Assembly (NCBI GenBank): GCA_030617125.1
Contig: JAUWWA010000175.1
Coordinates: forward strand, 1 to 5,176
DNA length: 5,176 bases
Origin: Pirellulales bacterium
GTDB taxonomy: Bacteria > Planctomycetota > Planctomycetia > Pirellulales > Thermoguttaceae
Direction: 5' to 3'
The translations under genes were made by a program, and so were the position numbers. Below the pieces are notes generated by a model, which saw only the letters and a list, made by a program, of their open reading frames with translations, did not search any database and was not told where the DNA came from. Shown here in pieces: positions 1 to 5,176 of this stretch (the stretch's first letter is position 1; each line of letters opens with the position of its first letter).

Positions 1-757
1 CCGCCAGCCGGTCCTCGCTGCGGCGGTTGATCCGCGCGATGTTCATATACCCGCGGTCGGTCGGCCAAACGCAGTACTCCTCGCCCGCGTTCTCTCGGGT
101 AACCAACGGCTGGACCAAGGCGCGCCCGATCGACTGACAACTCAACGGCGGGATGAACTCTTGCCGCAGCCGGATGTTCTCGCGCCGCTGCTCCTCGTTT
201 TTTTCCTTTTCCTCTTTGGAAATGTTTTCCTTGATCTTGCCCAGTTCCTTCAGCGGGGTGGTAAGCGGCTCCAGGCGGTAGGCCATCACAAGTCCGTTGA
301 CCATGGGAACGTAGGCGCGCCGTTCACTTAGCGCGGCGCCGGCGCCGGGCGCGCCGCCGACCTCAACCTCGTAGAGCAGGTCGCCGTTGTATCGGTTGCA
401 AACGTACAGCCGCGAGCCGTTGATGATCGCCAACAGGTCGCGGTTTGCGGCCGGTGTGAGGCTGGGGTGGTTCGAACGTCCGATCTTCCTGGCCCAGTAG
501 GTCTCGCCCGTCTCGGCGTCGATCGCGTGGACCATCGCCCGATCGGTCTGCACGTAGAGTATTCCCTCGTACAGCATGACGTGCCGAATGCGTGTCCGGC
601 CGCGATCCATTTGGACTTGCGTGAACCACGGCCGCGTCAGCCCGTGGCGGTTGGCCGTGGTTTCGGGAATGATTGCCGTCGAGCGGGCGGCCTGCGAGCG
701 ACTGCACAACGACAGTGCGGCGACGATTGCCGCGGCGAGAAGAAGACGGCGGATCAT
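1..757 (-). CDS. Secreted PQQ-like beta-propeller protein (C-terminus beyond window)
   Basis: The frame is open from ATG 757 to the window edge, giving 252 complete codons with no stop seen. The N-terminus (MIRRLLLAAAIVAALSLCSRSQA) is a signal peptide, probably cut after Ala23 at SQA. The LSLC just before is a poor lipobox. Blade-like repeats of the PQQ/BamB type follow: GILYVQTD..VHAIDAETGETYW at about 65-88, then SRLYVCNRYNGDLLYEVEVG at 115-134, then RRAYVPMVNGLVMAYRL at 146-162. The 'lyv...aiDaetGe..W' pattern is typical of this repeat. A Lys/Glu-rich insert at 172-200 interrupts the propeller. Such proteins act outside the cytoplasm as binding scaffolds, and in some families as PQQ enzymes; no catalytic residues are visible in this part. 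It has its own RBS and probably its own promoter, so it need not be functionally tied to the ABC operon. Confidence 0.88.
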   Translation of the reverse strand, partial: MIRRLLLAAAIVAALSLCSRSQAARSTAIIPETTANRHGLTRPWFTQVQMDRGRTRIRHVMLYEGILYVQTDRAMVHAIDAETGETYWARKIGRSNHPSLTPAANRDLLAIINGSRLYVCNRYNGDLLYEVEVGGAPGAGAALSERRAYVPMVNGLVMAYRLEPLTTPLKELGKIKENISKEEKEKNEEQRRENIRLRQEFIPPLSCQSIGRALVQPLVTRENAGEEYCVWPTDRGYMNIARINRRSEDRLA

Positions 758-763
758 GATCGT

Positions 764-767
764 CCTC
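764..767 (-). promoter_or_regulatory. Ribosome binding site of the propeller gene
   Basis: GAGG on the minus strand, 6 nt before the ATG at 757. An in-frame ATG at 775, which would add six residues, has no comparable site upstream, so 757 is preferred. Confidence 0.6.
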
Positions 768-788
768 GAAGTCATCGGTGCCAGGGGA

Positions 789-806
789 GCGTCCGGACGC
801 GGACGC
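789..806 (-). other. GC-rich hairpin in the leader of the propeller gene
   Basis: GCGTCCG (789-795) and CGGACGC (800-806) can pair as a 7-bp stem with a 4-nt loop. The overlapping 789-800 is also a perfect 12-bp palindrome. No T run follows on either strand, so it is not a standard terminator. It would lie between the candidate promoter and the ribosome binding site, where it could act as leader RNA structure or as a DNA operator; the sequence does not decide. Confidence 0.35.
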
Positions 807-838
807 CGGATGTGGGAGAGAAAATCCCCTAACTTTCT

Positions 839-866
839 ATTATAGTCAAAATCGCAGGAATAGGAA
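839..866 (-). promoter_or_regulatory. Candidate promoter of the PQQ-like propeller gene
   Basis: The minus strand carries a perfect TATAAT at 844-839, 81 nt upstream of the propeller start, in the only real intergenic gap. The best -35 partner at 16-nt spacing is TTCCTA (866-861), which matches TTGACA at three positions only. TTGACC at 878-873 is a better hexamer but lies 28 nt away, too far for a normal sigma-70 promoter. A second reading uses TTGACT (849-844) as -35 with GATTTT (826-821) as -10. A start site near 832 would give a leader of about 75 nt. Confidence 0.4.
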
Positions 867-891
867 GGGCCTGGTCAACGGCTATTCCTGC
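848..891 (-). terminator. Candidate intrinsic terminator of the ABC operon
   Basis: A perfect 10-bp inverted repeat (GCAGGAATAG at 854-863, CTATTCCTGC at 882-891 on the plus strand) encloses an 18-nt loop. In the minus-strand transcript the 3' arm is followed by GA and then TTTT (851-848). The stop codon TAG (884-882) of the TPR-like gene is the end of the 5' arm. The position directly after the last operon gene fits termination. The long loop, only five G-C pairs in the stem and the short T run make it a weak terminator by E. coli standards. Confidence 0.5.
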
Positions 892-2411
892 TTCGGCCCG
901 TGCTTGTCGATGATGTCCTGGAGGATGAAGTCCTCGGGGAACGGCTCCTCGAGTTGGTCGAGGAGCCAGCGGTAGCGATCGATCACTTCCATCATGTCGC
1001 TGCCGAAGGTCTCGTCGTCAGGCAGATGCGAATGCTTGTCGAGTATTCTGCGCCAGGCGGCCAGGCCGCGGTCGTAGAGGTCTTTCGCGGCGAGCAGGTC
1101 GGCCTCGGCAGCGGCCTGATCGCCATCGTAAACGAACTCCCGGGCGGAGATCGTCTCGTCTCGTTGTTCGATGTCCGCACGGGAACGCCAGTAGACGAAA
1201 TTGACGATTTGGCGATTTCGGTGGATGATTTTCGCCATCTTCCTGTCGTCGGCGGCTTGCTCGGCCAACTCGATTGCTTCGCGGCGTCGCGGTCCGGTGA
1301 TCCGCCTGGCGACGTCCTCGTCGGTGACCTTGGCGGCCTCCTCGGCCTCGCGGGCGAGCATGTATTGTTCCCGCGTACGTTTCTCGATCGGGATCTCGCG
1401 TGCCTTGCGCTGCTGGTCGGTCAGCTTGGCCTCCTTTTCCGCGGCGATCTTTTCGCGCAGCCCGGGCGCAATCTTATCGATCTCAGCGGACAACCTGTCG
1501 GCGCTTTCCTCGAAGCGCTCCTGCTCGTTGAGCCGGATGTTGATGCCGAGGGAGGTAGGAAGGTCGACCGAGCCGTATTGGTCCCACTCCTCGGCGGCCT
1601 GCCCCCATGCACGGCTCGCCACCGGGCCGAAGGTGCCTTCGCTTTCGATGGCCTCGGCATAGCTCATTTGGCATTTCGGTGCGTCGGAGCGATACAACAG
1701 GGCGCTCTTGCCTCTCATCGAGACACCGAGGTTGTCGACCAGTTCTTCGGCCTTCCGGAACCACTCTTTGGCGACCAGCCAGTTGTCGCGCCAGTCTAGC
1801 GGACGATCGCCGTGGAACTCGTCGTCGTGCTTGAACAGTCGGCGAAATTGCTTGCGTTCGTCGGAGCGGCCGATTTTTTGGCTGAGGTACCAGCCGGCCT
1901 CCCATTGTAATCGCGGTTCGCGACCGTTGTACTTCATGCCTTCCTTGAGGAAGTTGATTCCCTGGATCACCCAGCGGTAGCGGTCCCGGAAATCGTCGAA
2001 CTCGACCGAAACATTGTACGAGAAGTTCCAGGCCTGGAATATCCAGACGGAAATGAAGTTAGGTTGCAGCTTGGCGAGTTGCTTCACGGCGGCGGCCATG
2101 TTGATGAAGTCTTTCTTCATCTTGTAAGTGTTGGCCTTCGTCCACAGGATGTTGGCCGCGATGCCGCGCATGCCGAGCGTAGCCAGCTTGATGGTTTCGC
2201 TGGTGGGATCGATTTGGCCGAGGAGCTGGGTCTGACTGAGGGGATTCTTGGGATCGTCCCGTATTTGAGCGAGGATACCGCCTCGACTGCCCTTCGCGCG
2301 CGGCGTGTCCGTCGTGCTTGGACGCCCCAGCCAACTCAGCAGCCCCAGCAGCACCGCAATGGCCACCAGGTAGATAATCTTGCGCCAGAACGAGCGTTTT
2401 CGTGGATTCAT
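882..2411 (-). CDS. Membrane-anchored TPR-like protein of unknown function
   Basis: This is a 509-residue protein that I cannot assign to a named family. A basic N-terminus ([11 protein letters not shown]) precedes one hydrophobic segment at about 11-29 with no clear signal peptidase site. It therefore looks like a signal anchor that places the rest outside the inner membrane. Residues 82-185 look helical and TPR-like, with many aromatic residues (Trp90, Trp123, Trp128, Trp147, Trp170, Trp174). Residues 318-400 are highly charged and likely coiled coil. A last TPR-like helix pair lies at about 433-463, and the C-terminus is acidic. ATG at 2411 overlaps the permease stop as ATGA and has GAGG 7 nt upstream. 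The open frame continues upstream of 2411, but only across the permease gene in another frame, with Arg-rich shadow sequence. Its place as the last gene of the operon suggests an accessory role with the transporter; this is inference. Confidence 0.9.
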   Translation of the reverse strand: MNPRKRSFWRKIIYLVAIAVLLGLLSWLGRPSTTDTPRAKGSRGGILAQIRDDPKNPLSQTQLLGQIDPTSETIKLATLGMRGIAANILWTKANTYKMKKDFINMAAAVKQLAKLQPNFISVWIFQAWNFSYNVSVEFDDFRDRYRWVIQGINFLKEGMKYNGREPRLQWEAGWYLSQKIGRSDERKQFRRLFKHDDEFHGDRPLDWRDNWLVAKEWFRKAEELVDNLGVSMRGKSALLYRSDAPKCQMSYAEAIESEGTFGPVASRAWGQAAEEWDQYGSVDLPTSLGINIRLNEQERFEESADRLSAEIDKIAPGLREKIAAEKEAKLTDQQRKAREIPIEKRTREQYMLAREAEEAAKVTDEDVARRITGPRRREAIELAEQAADDRKMAKIIHRNRQIVNFVYWRSRADIEQRDETISAREFVYDGDQAAAEADLLAAKDLYDRGLAAWRRILDKHSHLPDDETFGSDMMEVIDRYRWLLDQLEEPFPEDFILQDIIDKHGPKQE

Positions 2412-4240
2412 TTGGCCACCTCGCGCGTCTTGAGGAACAGACAAGCCGCCACAAACAGCGGCAGCAGAAACGCCATCGCCCGGCATGTGCTCTCGAAAAT
2501 CGCAACGCCGGAAATGTCGAAACCGTAGGCGACGTGGTTGGCGAAGCTGAACTGGCCGAAGCCGGGTAGGATGGAGGCCGCGACGTATAGCGGATAGCAA
2601 AACACCGTGTCGAGCGTCTCGACCATCATTGTCCGGAAGCCGGGCTCCAGTTTCGAGACAAGATTTTGCTGGAGCAGGATTCGGTGAAGCGCCTCGAACG
2701 GCCCGCCGCCGATCACCTGGCCGCGCGCCAGCTCCATCATGAATCCGCTGAACAAGCCGCCTATCAACGCGCCGGTGGTGGCGATGATGGTAACCGGTCC
2801 GCTCAGAAATGTGCTGAACATCACGCTGATCGCAATAATCAACACCATCTGCAGCCAAATCCCGAGGTAACCCTTGGCGAAGTTCAAGCCAAACGAGGCG
2901 TCGCGGGCGCGGAAGTACACATCGCCCTGGGCGGCTCCGAAGTATTGCATCGGTTGCGCGCACCGAAGCCAAACCTCCACTTTCCCGTCCACGACGAGGT
3001 CCTTAAACAGATCGAGTGTTTTGCCGTTTGGGGTCTGTAGCTTGCGCGGGATAAACAGCACGTCGGTGGTAAACTCCTTGGCCGTGAAGATTTTCGCCTC
3101 GACGATTTTACCGGTTTTGGGGTTGCGGATCGAAATAGTGCCCAGGATGCCGGGAATGTTTTCGGGATCGTCCGTATCGCCCTTGTAGCTGCGGAACACC
3201 TCGATGGTCGTTTCCAGCGGCAGGCCCTCGGGGAATTGGCCTTGGGGGAACTTCTCTTCGGTAATGCCCTCGAAGCTCCAGATGGCCGTGGCGAGCGTGC
3301 CGCCTTCGATAAAGCTGCGATAGGCCCACTCGTCGCCCACGTTGATGCCCTTTTCGGCGTCCTTGCCGGCACGGTCCTTGAAGCGAAGCTTTCCGTAGAT
3401 GGGCACACGGGCCACCAGCATACCCCTAGGCGGGCCGACGCGGTGGACGGTCTTGTCGGCGGATGGCTCGATGGTCAACTCGTGCCAGTGGTTGCGTGCC
3501 ATGGCCACTCGGCCCTCGCCCGTCGGCTCGATCGTCACGGCGTGCCGGTGGCGATGGGCCGGTTTGGTGAAGCCCTCGCGCGGCCGCGTCTGCTCATCCG
3601 ACGCCTGTTCCGCCGCGTGCAAATCGGCGTCGGTCAACTCGTGCGTGTGCGAGAGTCCTCGAACCACAAAGAAGTAGCTGATGGCGCCCATCAATACCAG
3701 CAGGAAGGTTCCCACCGCTGCGAAGCCGCAAATCCGTCCGAGCACGATCTCGCTCGGCCGAACCGGCTTGGTCACCACCGTGTGCAACGTCTTGTTCTTG
3801 ATGTCGATCGGCAGGCTCAACGCACTGAGGAACAATGCCAGCAGCAACACCAAGTAGCTGGTGGCCGTGAGCACGAAAGCGAGATAGAGCCTGGCCGGGC
3901 GTGCGCTCGCCGGGTCGAGGAACCAGCCGGCAAACAGCAATATGACGATGAATACGGCGAAGACCACCACCACGCGGCGACGGATCGATTCGCGAACGGC
4001 CAGCCAGCTTAACGCCCAGACTCGCCGTGCCGACATGCGAAGCACGTCGCCCGTCACGGCGAACAACACCCGACCGACGAGCCGAAACCCCGAACGCGGA
4101 CCCTGACGCAACGCACCGACGAGCCAACCGATCACCACCGCAGCCGCGAGCACGCCGGCGACCACCACCAGCCAGTGCGTCAGGGCCAGCGGAAACCAGG
4201 TTTCCAACGGTAGCAGCGCCTCAGCTTGTTCGAGCGGCAT
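2408..4240 (-). CDS. ABC-2 type transporter permease with large extracytoplasmic insert
   Basis: This 610-residue integral membrane protein is the likely transmembrane partner of the upstream ATPase. By eye, hydrophobic segments lie near 22-44, 89-107, 118-143, 172-193, 458-480, 482-502 and 585-603, with a weaker one at 546-560. Basic clusters (RESIRRR at 84-90 and the Arg-rich 45-73 stretch) suggest that 45-88 is cytoplasmic. The segment [20 protein letters not shown] (146-165) followed by VLGR resembles the cytoplasmic coupling region of NosY-type (COG1277-like) ABC-2 permeases, where a 'kPv.r.e.vlGr' pattern is common. Residues 195-455 then fall outside the membrane: a His-rich stretch (198-266) followed by a likely beta-rich domain. 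This makes the protein about twice the length of simple ABC-2 permeases. ATG at 4240 has GGAGG 9 nt upstream and lies inside the ATPase gene; the stop overlaps the next ATG. The substrate cannot be deduced. Confidence 0.9.
   Translation of the reverse strand: MPLEQAEALLPLETWFPLALTHWLVVVAGVLAAAVVIGWLVGALRQGPRSGFRLVGRVLFAVTGDVLRMSARRVWALSWLAVRESIRRRVVVVFAVFIVILLFAGWFLDPASARPARLYLAFVLTATSYLVLLLALFLSALSLPIDIKNKTLHTVVTKPVRPSEIVLGRICGFAAVGTFLLVLMGAISYFFVVRGLSHTHELTDADLHAAEQASDEQTRPREGFTKPAHRHRHAVTIEPTGEGRVAMARNHWHELTIEPSADKTVHRVGPPRGMLVARVPIYGKLRFKDRAGKDAEKGINVGDEWAYRSFIEGGTLATAIWSFEGITEEKFPQGQFPEGLPLETTIEVFRSYKGDTDDPENIPGILGTISIRNPKTGKIVEAKIFTAKEFTTDVLFIPRKLQTPNGKTLDLFKDLVVDGKVEVWLRCAQPMQYFGAAQGDVYFRARDASFGLNFAKGYLGIWLQMVLIIAISVMFSTFLSGPVTIIATTGALIGGLFSGFMMELARGQVIGGGPFEALHRILLQQNLVSKLEPGFRTMMVETLDTVFCYPLYVAASILPGFGQFSFANHVAYGFDISGVAIFESTCRAMAFLLPLFVAACLFLKTREVAK
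2419..2422 (-). promoter_or_regulatory. Ribosome binding site deciding the start of the TPR-like gene
   Basis: GAGG on the minus strand, 7 nt before the ATG at 2411, inside the last codons of the permease. It supports the ATGA-overlap start over the much longer open frame reaching back to 2972. Confidence 0.6.
3461..3550 (-). repeat. Imperfect duplicated HxH..TIEP motif within the permease gene
   Basis: Two 30-bp units, 3521-3550 and 3461-3490, start exactly 60 bp apart and match at 22 of 30 bases. They encode [10 protein letters not shown] (permease residues 231-240) and [10 protein letters not shown] (251-260). A shorter third copy at 3632-3649 encodes HTHELT (198-203) and matches the second unit at 16 of 18 bases. 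The similarity is visible in both DNA and protein, which suggests internal duplication, although conservation of a structural motif could give the same picture. Confidence 0.6.
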
Positions 4241-5135
4241 CGCTGTGCACCTCCTCGACGCCTCGCACCCGGCGGCCGGGATGGGCCTCGCTCTCGCGGA
4301 TGATTTTCAGGAACAACTCTTCGAGCGTGCTCGTGGGGTTGCCCATGGTAATCACCTTGGCGTTGTGCTTCTCGATGGTCTGTCGAATTTCTTCCTTGGC
4401 CTGCTCGCTGAGCCCGGTGGCATGGATCTCGGTCACGTCGCGCACCTTCAGCAGGTTATCGACCCGGCCCAGCTCTTTCAGTTCGCCTTGGTGCAGGATC
4501 CCGATCCGATCGCAGACGTTCTGGACGTCGGCCAGTAGATGGCTGCACATGAGGATCGTCTTGACTTCATCACGGAGCTTAAGGCTGAGGTCCTTTATCT
4601 CGCGCGTGCCGATGGGATCCAAGCCGGTGGTGGGCTCATCGAGCAGGATCAACTCGGGGTCGTTGATCAGGGCCTGGGCCAGCCCGATCCGGCGCACCAT
4701 GCCCTTGGAATATTCTTTCAGTTGCCTTTTTCGAGCCCAGTCCAGCCCGACCAACTCGATCAAATCGAAGGTCCGCTGCCGCCGCACCGCCCGAGGCATG
4801 TTGAACAGCCGCCCGTAAAAGTCGAGCGTCTCTTCGGCGTTCAGGAAGCGGTAGAGATAGGATTCCTCGGGCAGGTAGCCGATTCGCTCATTTTTGGTCA
4901 CGTCGGTGGCGTCGCGATCAAAGACCAACGCCTGGCCGCTGGTGGGAAACAGCAGCCCCAAGAGCAGCTTGATCGTCGTGGTCTTTCCCGAGCCATTGGG
5001 CCCCAGTAGCCCGAAAATCTCCCCCCGGCGGACCTCCAGGTCGAGCGCTTTCAGCGCCCGGACCTTCTGCCGGCCCCAGAAATCCCGATAGACCTTGGTG
5101 AGGTTCCTGGTTTCGATGACGACGTCGACTTGCAT
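4221..5135 (-). CDS. ABC-2 type transporter ATP-binding protein
   Basis: This 304-residue protein is the cytoplasmic ATPase that should power the permease encoded next. Visible motifs are Walker A GPNGSGKT (45-52), a Q-loop region GYLPEE (86-91) with Glu where Gln is usual, a variant signature YSKGM (142-146) in place of LSGGQ, Walker B LILLDEP (162-168) with catalytic Glu167, the D-loop GLDP (171-174) and the switch His199 in CSH. About 75 residues follow the ATPase core, as is common in ATPases of ABC-2 exporters (CcmA/NatA-like group). The variant Q-loop and signature also occur in that group, so I do not read them as inactivation. ATG at 5135 is chosen because GAGG lies 6 nt upstream and the protein then starts just before the first ATPase strand. 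An in-frame GTG at 5171 would add 12 residues without family character. The gene overlaps the permease start by 20 nt. Substrate is unknown. Confidence 0.95.
   Translation of the reverse strand: MQVDVVIETRNLTKVYRDFWGRQKVRALKALDLEVRRGEIFGLLGPNGSGKTTTIKLLLGLLFPTSGQALVFDRDATDVTKNERIGYLPEESYLYRFLNAEETLDFYGRLFNMPRAVRRQRTFDLIELVGLDWARKRQLKEYSKGMVRRIGLAQALINDPELILLDEPTTGLDPIGTREIKDLSLKLRDEVKTILMCSHLLADVQNVCDRIGILHQGELKELGRVDNLLKVRDVTEIHATGLSEQAKEEIRQTIEKHNAKVITMGNPTSTLEELFLKIIRESEAHPGRRVRGVEEVHSDAARTS
4250..4256 (-). promoter_or_regulatory. Ribosome binding site of the permease gene
   Basis: GAGGAGG on the minus strand, ending 9 nt before the ATG at 4240. It sits inside the 3' end of the ATPase gene, consistent with translational coupling, and supports 4240 as the permease start. 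Confidence 0.65.
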
Positions 5136-5176
5136 GAATAACCTCGCGGTTTGACGACCGGGCACGCTCACCGTGC
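5136..5176. other. Upstream edge of the ABC operon, no gene identified
   Basis: These 41 bases hold the RBS of the ATPase gene and, at the very edge, a short inverted repeat: GCACG (5162-5166) and CGTGC (5172-5176) around a 5-nt loop. It may be part of a larger structure or an upstream gene outside the window. I see no convincing promoter hexamers here. Confidence 0.3.
5142..5145 (-). promoter_or_regulatory. Ribosome binding site of the ABC ATPase gene
   Basis: GAGG on the minus strand, 6 nt before the ATG at 5135. It decides between this ATG and the in-frame upstream GTG at 5171, which is too close to the window edge to judge. Confidence 0.6.

Noticed and set aside
363..707. Minus-strand 114-codon open frame overlapping the propeller gene
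   Set aside because: It is Arg/Pro/His-rich in a shifted frame, while the overlapping frame from 757 has a signal peptide, an RBS and PQQ-type repeats.
814..828. Short inverted repeat GGGA...TCCC in the intergenic region
   Set aside because: It has only a 4-bp stem with a 7-nt loop, within chance expectation for this composition.
873..878. TTGACC as a -35 element for the TATAAT at 839-844
   Set aside because: The spacing is 28 nt, far from the 16-18 nt used by sigma-70 type promoters.
900..1799. Plus-strand open frame of 299 codons opposite the TPR-like gene
   Set aside because: It is antisense to a well-supported gene, has Leu/Val/Asp-rich shadow composition, no recognisable domain and no clear RBS.
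2412..2972. N-terminal 187-codon extension of the TPR-like gene's open frame
   Set aside because: It lies wholly inside the permease gene in another frame, is Arg/Gly-rich with no domain character, and the ATG at 2411 with its own RBS and ATGA overlap explains the real start.
3236..4012. Plus-strand open frame of 258 codons opposite the permease
   Set aside because: It is antisense to membrane segments and the loop of the permease; its low-complexity Gln/His/Arg composition is typical of shadow frames in GC-rich DNA.
4027..5009. Plus-strand open frames opposite the ABC ATPase (4027-4818 and 4539-5009)
   Set aside because: The opposite strand encodes every ABC ATPase motif in order; these frames show Ser/Arg-rich or Leu/Gln-rich shadow composition and no domain.
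5136..5171. GTG start at 5171 for the ABC ATPase
   Set aside because: The extra 12 residues have no family counterpart that I recognise, and the ATG at 5135 has a well-placed GAGG.

Overview
This window reads as bacterial chromosomal DNA of moderately high GC content. Every gene I can support lies on the minus strand, so transcription runs from high to low coordinates. The gene style suggests a planctomycete: a PQQ-type beta-propeller secretory protein, an ABC-2 permease with a very large extracytoplasmic insert, and a membrane-anchored TPR-like protein of unknown function. That assignment is an inference from protein character, with no marker gene behind it.

Layout in transcription order. 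(1) 5135-4221 encodes the ATPase of an ABC-2 type transporter. (2) 4240-2408 encodes its permease, overlapping the ATPase gene by 20 nt; about 260 residues are inserted between membrane segments. (3) 2411-882 encodes a 509-residue protein with one N-terminal membrane anchor and TPR-like and coiled-coil segments; its ATG overlaps the permease stop codon (ATGA). The overlaps, each with a Shine-Dalgarno sequence before the start, indicate one translationally coupled operon. (4) The 124-nt gap 881-758 holds a candidate intrinsic terminator whose stem includes the stop codon of gene 3, then a perfect TATAAT box and a GC-rich leader hairpin. (5) 757-1 is the N-terminal 252 codons of a secreted PQQ-like beta-propeller protein, cut off by the window edge.

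Working model (inference): the ATPase drives the permease. The permease loop and the body of the third protein are predicted to lie on the same, outer side of the inner membrane, so the three may form one complex. The substrate cannot be read from the sequence. The propeller gene appears to be a separate transcription unit in the same direction.

The most unusual features are the histidine-rich, internally repeated part of the permease loop, the unrecognised third operon protein, and the compact terminator-promoter junction. I saw no RNA gene, mobile element, CRISPR array or plus-strand gene. Apart from 758-881 and the last 41 bases, the window is fully coding.
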